A DNA stretch of 20,797 nt, taken from contig WELB01000130.1 of NCBI GenBank assembly GCA_009602725.1, forward strand, positions 380,294-401,090. The letters run 5' to 3'. The position numbers and the translations under genes are program-made. The DNA comes from Spirogloea muscicola. Its lineage: Eukaryota; Streptophyta; Zygnematophyceae; Spirogloeales; Spirogloeaceae. Under the pieces are notes generated by a model. It ran no database searches. It was given only the letters and a program-made list of their open reading frames with translations, and was not told the origin of the DNA. This document shows, piece by piece, positions 1 through 8,215 of the stretch. Position 1 is the stretch's first letter. Each line of letters starts with the position of its first letter.

Positions 1-99
1 CGGGCGCCCCGCAGCAGGCCCGCGGCAGTGCGGCGGCTGCTGCGGCGGCGAGCAGCGGCAAGGCTGCTCCTGGGACTTCACTGGCTCGAACTGATTAAT

Positions 100-120
100 G
101 AGCCTCAGCCCCTGAGGCTC
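100..120. repeat. Perfect 9-bp hairpin, CCC loop
   Basis: GAGCCTCAG (100-108) is followed by CCC and then CTGAGGCTC (112-120). The stem has no mismatch. It lies in non-coding sequence and no T-tract follows, so it is not a bacterial-type terminator. It is the first of a series of hairpins in the left 480 bases. Confidence 0.85.
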
Positions 121-193
121 CTTAGTGCTTCCCCGTGCCACCCCCCCCTCCAGGGGTGTGAGCAGGTTCGCCCCAAGGCCCGCCTTGCGGCAG

Positions 194-228
194 GCCAAAG
201 GTCCACCCTTGAAAGGGCGGACCTTGGC
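194..228. repeat. Long imperfect hairpin
   Basis: AAGGTCC (198-204) pairs with GGACCTT (219-225). Inside it, CCCTT (206-210) pairs with AAGGG around a two-base loop, leaving one A/C mismatch. Outer bases GCC/GGC extend the stem with a bulge. Function is unknown. Confidence 0.7.
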
Positions 229-415
229 GAAGGGTAATTCGGAACGGGCGGGGCCCGCGCCCGGGCGGGCCACTTCCCGGCCAGCCAGCTGGCGGGTCAC
301 CTGGCCCAAATAGTCGGTCATGTAATGCCAACAGAGCCATGTGGCTTAACCAGACAGCGGTTTCATTACAGACGACGACTTGATCAGGACCAAGTCACCA
401 ACACCTCTACCAGGA

Positions 416-443
416 TCTAAGATGCACTGAAGTGCATCTTAGA
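416..443. repeat. Perfect 13-bp hairpin, GA loop
   Basis: TCTAAGATGCACT (416-428) and AGTGCATCTTAGA (431-443) are exact reverse complements separated only by GA. A second perfect hairpin starts five bases later. Together they look like a mobile-element end or a structured RNA rather than chance, but no family was recognised. Confidence 0.9.
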
Positions 444-447
444 GGCT

Positions 448-473
448 CATTAGAGGCTCCATGGCCTCTAATG
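448..473. repeat. Perfect 10-bp hairpin next to the 416-443 hairpin
   Basis: CATTAGAGGC (448-457) and GCCTCTAATG (464-473) pair exactly around a TCCATG loop. It is adjacent to the 13-bp hairpin at 416-443, and both contain AGAGGC-like sequence near the join. Confidence 0.9.
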
Positions 474-1240
474 ATTGCGGGGCACACACGCTCTTGTACT
501 GGCTTGCGTCTCCTTTGCCAACATTGTTTCTCCGCTGAGGACCAACTTTCTCTTTACCGTCGTCACATCCTGGCTCTTAAGAAGCACCAAAGTGGCTCCT
601 CAAGCTTGAGGCCTGAAGCATGCGAGTATGCCGTGAAGTCTGCAACTTTACATAGACTCCAAGCACCTCCTCCATGACGCACTTCGAATGTCACAAGGAC
701 GCACAGAAAGGTGCAGCTGACCTGCAAAGCCCTTGAAGCTGAGTCTGGAGGGATTGGGACTGATTGTGTCCTCGGCGGTTGTTGTGCTGTGCCAACCTCC
801 TCATATGGAGCGCTCCTTTGTCAGCAGCATCCGCAGCATTTAATTGAGTTGCTTATCAGGACGCCGCTGCTTTGCAAACGCTTGGGCGCTTTCTGCTGCG
901 CTCTGTGCCCCACATTCTGTGGCAAGGCGCTCTTTCAAGAGTGTCTGGCCGTTGCTGTCAACTTGGAAGAAATTTTTCTTTGAGATCACCCGGGACATTG
1001 CCCCTGGAGGGTTGGTGGGTAGACTTTCTTCAGCGGCTTGTGCGGAGATCGAATACCCGATGCCAAAGTCAGCACGGTGAGCAGCCTGCGACAGCGCTGC
1101 TGGGTCGCTCGCTCAGCTCTTTCGCATGCCCCTCTCAGTCCCGCTCCAGCTCCCCGGCTTTTGCGGTGCACTTACTGGCAGGCTGCACTTTGGCCGCTAC
1201 TTCTGCAATTTGCCGTGCTGAAACTTTCTCGGCTGCAGGT
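474..1240. other. Unassigned stretch between hairpins and first element tail
   Basis: Only short open frames in mixed frames are seen, and none resembles a known protein. Sequence from about 1080 onward is probably the degraded start of the first element copy, because the frame ending at 1282 closes with the family peptide. Nothing else can be supported here. Confidence 0.4.
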
Positions 1241-1968
1241 TACTTTGACTTACGGCTAGTGACTGGGGATTACCTGTCGTAGCGACTTGCGTAGGTGTGT
1301 GATTAAGCATCTTCTGGCCCCTTCGGACATTTGGCCTACGTTTGTTTCAAATACACGAAATTCTTCTTCGGATATGTCCAATCCTTTTTGGGCTGGACTT
1401 TCTCAGCTATCGCCCCCTTTTGGGACACCTTCCACTTCTTTCTTTCGGCTCGGCTTCTTCTTCTTGGGGTACTTAAGCCCACTTCAGCAGCTTTTACACT
1501 TGTTACCAATTCGCGGCTGCAGACTAGGGTTCACTGAGCAGGCATACTCAGTGGTCTCTCGCTTTTCGGCTCCTTCGAGTATTTGTTCTGATTTTGTGGG
1601 CTGGCTTTTCATAGCCCTCGCCCCTTTGCGCCTTTCGGCCCTTTTAGACCTTGTTCAATCCTCTGGATGGGCTGGCCTCTCATAGCCATTGCCGTAGATT
1701 GGAAGAGCTGTTTTCCAGCTGCAACTTACTCCGACTTGCCGCTGCCGACTCGTGCTTATCAAGCTCCCATTCGCTGGTCTCTTGCATAGCTGTGTGATTT
1801 TGGTGCCTTTCGGCCCTTTGGACCTTGTTCATTCTTTTTGGGCTGGCCGCTCACAGCCCTCTGCCGGGCTGGCTTCTCACAGCCCTTGCCCCCATTGGGA
1901 GAGCCACTTGTTTGCCTTAACTTGGAAGAGCTGTTCTCGTTGGAAGGAGGAATTAGAAAAGAAACTTC

Positions 1969-2702
1969 ATGCATTTGGAAGAGCTACTTATATTACCTCA
2001 GCCCCCTGCAGCGAGGAGGGCGGAGGGCAGAGACCTCGCTGCCCACATGCTGCAGTGTTTCACACGCCCTGAAGAGGTGGGCATTCGCAATCTCCTACGG
2101 GACGCCCTGGTGGACTTGATGCGCGACGCCGGCTACCGCGTCATTGTGGAAGTGAGCAATATAATGCCCATAACCACGGATTCTCAGGGACGCCATCACC
2201 ATCGCACCCTGGAATATGTGATTGTACAACCTGGCGGAGGCCCACAAGCCTTGGTTGATGTGGTTGTGACGGAGGCGTACAAGAGTTCAGCACCGAATCA
2301 CATTGCTGGCCACGCAATGAGAGGTGCAGAGCAGAGAAAGCACCTACACCACACAGAGTAGTGTACCTACGCTGCTCTGTCTACCCCCGCAGTGATCACC
2401 TCCTACCAGCCGCAGTTGACACCTCCGGCTGCATGGGTCCTCACTTCCATACCCTACTTGAAAACATCGCTAGTCTGGGATATGCACGACGTGAGGATAT
2501 GCTTCCAGCCCAGATGGGCATGCCGGCAGCCTACTTGTCATTTTTGCGACATCGAGTGTCAGCCTGTCTGCAGCGAGCTCAGGCTTATGCTTTGCATCAG
2601 AAAGCTGGTCGAGCCGTAGCTGGTGGCACAAGAGTTGGTCGATTGCCGTCCCGTATTCGGGCATCAGTTAGCGACCTCTATGTGCTGACTCGTGGTTACT
2701 GA
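1969..2702 (+). pseudogene. Most complete element ORF: nuclease-like C-terminal domain, broken
   Basis: The first frame (1969-2361, 130 codons) carries a segment of the form RDALVDLMRDAGYRVIVEV ... LEYVIV ... ALVDVVVTEAY, then AEQRKHLHHTE and a TAG at 2359-2361. The spacing of acidic residues in alternating hydrophobic strands resembles the PD-(D/E)XK-like domain seen at the C-terminus of some algal and plant retroelement proteins. Homology then continues one frame over (from about 2388 to 2702) with DHLLPAAVDTSG, GPHFHTLLENIA, SACLQRAQAYALHQKAGRA and the terminal SDLYVLTRGY. The copy therefore contains one nonsense codon and one frameshift and cannot make an intact protein. The second part matches 15709-15966 closely. 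The N-terminal reverse transcriptase expected of a full element is absent. The domain call is from memory of the family and is moderate. Confidence 0.6.
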
Positions 2703-2893
2703 GCGGGTCAGCATAGCAGCAGGGTGACGTACATTTGTCAATGTGCTTACCTTTGTACTTGGCCACACATGGCCCTCCATCTCTTAATACACTCTCCCCT
2801 CTATGTGCTGACTCGTGGTTACTGAGCGGGTCAGCTTAGCAGCAGGTGATGTACATTCGCTCAGTGTGCTTGCCTTTGTACGTGGCCACACAG
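2675..2893 (+). repeat. Tandem duplication of the element 3' end, period 123 bp
   Basis: About 95 bases starting CCTCTATGTGCTGACTCGTG at 2675 recur at 2798 with few differences, including the stop codon, the GCGGGTCAGC motif and GTACATT. This gives two stop-codon/tail modules in a row, ending only about 55 bases before the METTL14 start codon. The duplication postdates or accompanies insertion of the element. Confidence 0.85.
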
Positions 2894-2948
2894 GCCCGCG
2901 ATCACCTGATACCCCATTCCTGCGGCGAGCCAGCAGCCAGGCCAAGCC

Positions 2949-5900
2949 ATGGCCGACGCCGGCGGCCCTCCATCCCGCGGCGGCGGCGGCGGCGGCGGCG
3001 GGCGCCGCCGCTCCCGAGAAGGCCGGTCTCGGCGGGGGCCCCGGTGGGGAGGCAACAGCGGGCCTCGTGCGGCGCACCTGGGCGGGGGCCCGCTGCTTCC
3101 GCCAGGCCCGCTGCCGCCAGCGTTTGGGCGTGGTGGCGGCGCGGGGCTGCCGGCGGAGCTGAATGGGTGGGAGGGGCCGTGGGGCCCGGCCGCNCCCCGA
3201 GGCCGGCTGGCTGCCGGCGGCGGCGGCGGCCGCGCGCCCAGCGGGCGCGGCCCGTCCCGCAGCGAGCAGAACGACTACTCGCAGCACTTTGTGGACACTG
3301 GGCAGCGGCCCCAGAACTTCATCCGCGACGTCGACCTCGCCGACCGCTTCGAGGAGTATCCCAAGCTCAAGGTACGCGACACGCCGCGTGGCTTCCCGTT
3401 ACGGTCCCTGGTTTGGTCGTTCAACAAGTCTATAATCTGTACGCTTCAAGTAGCTACTTCTTTGCTGCAAGGTTCACAGTTGCAGCTCCAAGGGCTGCAG
3501 CTCTGAGTTGGCCAAAGTCTGCAGTGAATGGGACTGGTCTACTGACTGCAGTGCCCTGTGTGCTCCGTGGTCCACCTCACCTGCTTCTTCTATCAAAGGA
3601 GCTCATTGCCAGGAAGGACCGCCTCATTGCAGAGAGGGCTACTCCGCCCATGTATATGCGCATGGATCTCCGCAAGCAAGAGCTCTCTCCGGAGCTCTTT
3701 GGTACCAAGTTTGACGTGATCTTGCTCGACCCCCCTTGGGAGGAGTATGTTCGGCGGGCACCTGGCGTTGCTGACGCTTTGGAGTGGTGGCCGCCAGAGG
3801 ACGTCCTCAATCTGAAAGTAGAGGTCTGCTGCTGACAAGCCCAGCTTCACACTGGTCAAGCTTTGAGAGCTCAAATACACGAACAGGCTAGCCACACGCA
3901 GCGCTTGGCCTGCAGGAGCCTGAGCGTTTGCAGGGACTGACAGTGGGCACTTGCATTTCCCCATCGAAAGCTGCCCCTGGTTTTCACCTGGGCAATGTGA
4001 TGTTGTTCAGGCAATAGCCGACAACCCTTCATTTGTCTTTCTGTGGGTCGGGGATGCGGAGGGCCTAGAGCATGGACGAGCTTGTCTGAAGAAGGTGCGG
4101 GTCATCTATCTTCAATAGTCTAAGGCTAGCATCACTGGATTCAGCTCTGTTGGATAGCCTGGCTTCCCTCGGTTGTCTTCTGGGAAGCTGGCTTTCATTG
4201 TCGATTCTCTTTGTAAAATCAGGGTCTGACGATCTTGAGGGCAGTCTCTTTGTGTTTGCCACAGGAGCCGCTGATATTTGCACCTTCTGTCTCAAGTGGT
4301 GGTAGTGCACTTGCCAGTGGGCAGATTTGAGGCAATCTCAGTAGCTGCTTAATATGCTGAGTGTGCAAATCATATCTGTGTGTTGCAGTGGGGCTTTCGC
4401 CGTTGTGAAGACATCTGCTGGGTAAAGACTAATCGAGAGAAGCCGATGGGCTCACTTCGCCATGATGTACATACACTGTTTCAGCACTCTAAAGTGAGCC
4501 GTCTACCTCTAGGCTGCTTCTCCTACTTGCAGTAGCTTTCCAGGCGGACAAGTGATGTGCATATATTACTCATTGTGGAGCTTGTTTGACAGAAATGTAT
4601 ACATTCACTCCTCATGCTCCTCCACCTTCTTCAGCCTTACAAGAATCTTTTCTTCTCAAAGTCTGTGCGGTCCCCATTTTTGGCCACTGCAAACTCAGCT
4701 CACACTGTCTTTCTAGCCAGGATTGTCAGGAAAGAGGACAGTTTTGGCATGTCAAGATCTATGTAGCAGTAGTCATCAGATGAGCTACTGATCTTATAAT
4801 AGCTGTAACTCACAGTCCAGCGGATGTGCAGATTGTCAATACTGCCAGTGATGCCAGTCAACTTTTGTTTTACGAAACTGGCCTAAAAACACTGTCAATG
4901 GACACCGTCTTGCAGGAACATTGTTTGATGGGTATCAAAGGGACAGTACGTCGAAGCACAGACAATCACCTCATACATGCCAATGTTGATACGGACATAA
5001 TCATCTCTGAGGAACCACCGTATGGTATGCATACGGTGCTTGCTATCCAGGAATCATCATTCCTGTATCTGCTCATTACTCCTTACGACTTTCCTAGGGT
5101 CAAGAAGTCAGCCATCTGACACGCTCAAAACCGATTGAAGGCTCTGAGAGGGTCTTCACAGTTGATGACATACTTAAGCTTGCTCTGTGTGGCAGGAAGT
5201 ACGAGGAAACCGGAGGAGCTTTACCACATCATTGAACATTTTGCGCAAGGGCGGAGAAGGCTGGAGCTTTTTGGAGAGGATCACAATATACGAGCAGGGT
5301 GGATAACTGCTGGGACCGGGCTGACGTCTTCGAATTTCTTCGCGGAGGTAATCTATGTCAGGACGCCCAACATTGATGGGCATGCTGTCATTCTGAGATT
5401 GTTGTGCAGCTGGGCAAGAGGTGGCTTTACTTTTTGCACGTATGAGTTGGCATATTGGCCATGTCATCCGCTCACTCAGCTGTCATTCTGCTGATCAAGT
5501 TTCTACTTAGACTGCATTTGAGGGCACTGGTTGTATGTGCAGTATCCCTCAAGTATGCACATGCATGTGGAGTATGCACCTGTTGCTTATGCGTTGTCTG
5601 TGTCAATTGCTGAGTGTGGCAATTTCCTTGTGCATTACTCTAGTGCTCCCCCTATTTCCACGGGTTAATAAGAACCCATCATATAACAATGCAGACGTAC
5701 AGCAAGTTCTTCTTGGACGCTGATGGGAAGGCCTGGATTGGTGGGAGGTCCAATCCACCGCCCAGTGCCCCACACCTCCTTGGCTCAACACCTGAGATCG
5801 AGGCTTTGCGACCTAAATCTCCCCCTCGGAGAGATCAGTCTTCACCAGTGAGTGATCTGAAGCTAATCAGCTAATCTGTACGGGATATTCATAGTACCAT

Positions 5901-6470
5901 CTCCATTCAGTTGATGGTGGAAATGTCATGTAACAGAAGAGAGAGTGTGTGAAGTAGCCAAACCTGTGTCTTTGTTGAGTCACTGGTCCAAGTCCGTCTT
6001 GCCCTACCAAGAAGGTAGGTAAGTGGCGTTCTAGCAATTTGGTCTTTTGGCCGTTCACTGGCTTCACTGGCAACCTTGTATTCATGTGTAGTGACATAAC
6101 AGGCAGCAATGTATACGTGGAATGTCTGCTGCAAGGTCAGATCTTTTGGCTGCATGCCTTACCTCAAATAGTTAACACCCGCTTTCTACTGCAACAGGCT
6201 GCAACAGTCACATCCCTTTCTCAGTCTGCTTCAGTGGCAACTTCGACTTCTAATCTGCGCACAGCGGGAGGAGGAAGCAGCAAAGCATCACCCGCTACTG
6301 CACCTGCACCAGGTGCTGGGCATGGAGGCCCATCGCCAGGTGGCGAGGGGGCTCCCACACTTGGAGCTCTAGCAGTCAATGTTGGCAGGGGTGGAGGGCA
6401 TGGACAGATGCCCAGGTCAAGGGGCTTGGGTAGCATGCCCAAGCCACCTCTTGGAGAGCACCCACCTTGA
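2949..6470 (+). CDS. METTL14: METTL14/MTB-type m6A RNA methyltransferase subunit (8 exons)
   Basis: This is the second subunit of the nuclear METTL3-METTL14 (plant MTA-MTB) complex that makes N6-methyladenosine in mRNA. In characterised complexes it is the non-catalytic, RNA-binding partner. Exons: 2949-3371, 3599-3823, 4011-4094, 4389-4493, 4916-5024, 5196-5347, 5695-5847, 6198-6470. All introns are GT-AG and phases agree, giving 507 residues against 456 in human METTL14. Residues 1-141 are Gly/Arg/Pro-rich up to [20 protein letters not shown]. The methyltransferase fold follows with LLDPPWEEY (DPPW at 185-188), [26 protein letters not shown], the basic [26 protein letters not shown], and [25 protein letters not shown] and a Ser/Gly/Pro-rich tail close the protein. 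It has DPPW as in plant MTB, where human has EPPL. Translation starts at ATG 2949 (GCCATGG context), because an in-frame stop lies at 2907-2909. The N at 3194 is in a GCN codon, so Ala is certain. The last exon's 3' boundary is the least sure part. Confidence 0.95.
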
Positions 6471-8215
6471 GCAGGATACTTCCTTAGGAGGGAGCTTCCT
6501 TGACTGCCGAGCTAGTTTGCAGCTGCCTCGTGCATACTGGCCCATCTACAGGTATGCTCCCACGCAAATTACTCACTTCCGTTTGTTGAGCAATAGCATG
6601 AAATGCTTGCAGTCTCCCACAAGATTGGTCACATGACGTGCAGCTTTGGCTATGATAACCTGTCACTGAATTCTCCTTGTGGCTCACGTCAGGAGCATGA
6701 TTTTTGCCAGTGTTCGGCTCTCAGGACGAGGACATGCATGGAGCTCCAAGAAGGATATACATGAGATTTTGCAATGTCAACACACGACTCCATTGCAAGC
6801 TTTTTGCCCTCCCGAGCCCCAGTTACTAGAGCTACTCGTCGTGTGGCTGCCTTCGAGCTGGAGGTTTCTGAGACTTGCCTCGGGGAAACGTGACATGATG
6901 TGTTGACACATCGAACAGGCTCACAGAGCCCCAAGTGAAATACTGACAGGCCTTAGAAGCCCCACGCAAGGCCTGGAACTGCATAGCCTTTGAGAGGTCT
7001 GATATGGCGAGCGCATGGGAGTACGATATGCACTCGCCTTGTGTAGCATCTCAGAAGTGTTGAATGTAGAAATATGGTGAGTCAGCGATTTGGGCTGGGA
7101 CCAGTCTGTCAAGTGCACTAGTATGGTGACCAGCGACTGGGCATGACTCAGCCTAGTGGGCTGTGGAAGCCTCCCCTGTGAAACGGGTGCCACGGCATAT
7201 TGGGCTCAACTCTCCATTTTGGATCTGAGGCGACCGCGCTGCTGCTCCGTTGCGCCCTAGCTTTGGTTGCCAACCTCTGAGTGAGGGAGGGGCCTGTACT
7301 GTTGGTGTAATTGTGTGGCTGTTCTCTGAGTGTGAGCGGAGCCTGTGCTGTCTATGTGACTGTGTGGGTGACCTGTACGTGAGAGCGGAGCCTGTGCTAT
7401 CTGTGTGACTGACACGATCTCTGTATGCCGCCATGAGCGGATCTTCGTCTGGACAACTGAGAAGTGGTCTGCCGGTCCTCCCGAGGAGGGCAAATGGCCG
7501 ATTGAGGACGCTAAGGGGACAAGAAGCCGAGGCTGCTGACTGCAGTCAACAGGATAAGCATCAGAAGCGGCCAGATCAAGAAGATTAATAAGCAGAGCTC
7601 GTACTTGCCCTCATATGGTGTCCAGACATTGATCAAACAGCAGAGCAGGCTCGAGCATTGATTTGCAGGCAACATACCAGCAATTTACTTTCATTGGCAT
7701 CATTTTCATTCCTTCACGTAGTGTGCACAGCTCACGTTACATTCAGACACTATCCAAGTAATTTGTCGATGTACAACATGCCAACATGTGCCTCCAGGTA
7801 TTTATTTCCCAGTGATCCATGTGCATAGATGGATACAGTATTATCCTTCCCTGTCGGATAACACTGCCTGGGCTGATATGGCAAGAAAGCGCCACCAGGG
7901 TGGACAGCTGCAGAGCCTATGGTAGAAGCTGTGAGGCTCACCATAACAACACTGCATGGTTTAATACTCTTCAATTGGTACTATCAATCCAGATTAGCCG
8001 TATGTTTCTAGACTACAAGACAGATCGTCAATGTCAGGTTGTGACTGAGATTTGAGAAGCACATCCCTTTTGCACTTCTGCATGTACAATGTCCTTAGCT
8101 GTGAGGGGAGGCCTAAGTGTACAGACAGTAATTGTCCATAAAATGCCAATATAGACAATTGAGTATTAAGATTCACTGTAGGTCTCTTGTCAATCAGCTG
8201 ATAGTCAGTCCTCAG
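6471..8215. other. Convergent intergenic region
   Basis: This 1.7-kb stretch separates the 3' ends of METTL14 (plus) and NHD1 (minus). It should hold both 3' UTRs. The only open frames are short, and their best ones follow the 49-bp repeat in shifting frames, so they are not genes. A TGTAA (the chlorophyte poly(A) signal) occurs at about 7305 on the plus strand. TTACA (TGTAA on the minus strand) occurs at about 7737. Both are far from the stop codons and weakly supported. Confidence 0.5.
7275..7421. repeat. 49-bp tandem repeat, 3 copies
   Basis: Units begin at 7275, 7324 and 7373, each with a form of CTCTGAGTG or CTGTACGTG, then a GGAGCCTGTGCTG core and a TGTGACTGTGTG-like stretch. The exact 49-base spacing is not divisible by three, so open frames across it shift and it is not a coding repeat. 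The later two units are more alike than either is to the first. Confidence 0.8.

Larger units (their letters stand above)
1..430. other. Unassigned GC-rich left edge with hairpins
   Basis: No gene is recognised here. The first 85 bases are GCN/CGG-rich. They are open on the plus strand (Arg/Ala/Leu-rich, from position 1 to a stop at 235-237) and also on the minus strand, so they could be the edge of an exon whose remainder lies outside the window. From about 95 the composition changes, and several inverted repeats occur at 100-120, 194-228 and 416-443. No convincing splice sites or family motifs were seen, so nothing further is called. Confidence 0.4.
1240..2893 (+). mobile_element. Cluster A: 3'-end copies of a LINE-like retroelement family
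   Basis: Four copies of the family's stop-proximal peptide occur here: 1244-1282 (FDLRLVTGDY plus LS and stop), 1730-1759 (SDLPLPTRAY), 2670-2702 (SDLYVLTRGY and stop) and 2799-2825 (LYVLTRGY and stop). Between them lie non-coding tails that carry GGGCTG...CAGCCC stem-loops near 1390, 1598, 1668, 1840 and 1866. The tail after the first copy (about 1314-1375) matches the tail at about 16015-16065, including TTTGTTTCAAATACACGA. Sharing the 3' end while varying in 5' extent is what 5'-truncated non-LTR retrotransposon copies look like. No reverse transcriptase domain is present in the window, so class assignment is inference. Confidence 0.65.

Noticed and set aside
100-120. Rho-independent terminator
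   Set aside because: The stem is strong but no T-tract follows and the sequence is eukaryotic.
2846-3835. 329-codon plus-strand open frame, the longest in the window
   Set aside because: It crosses METTL14 exon 1 in the wrong frame, runs through intron 1, and joins the true frame only in exon 2. The first part is an Arg/Pro/Ala shadow of GC-rich coding sequence.
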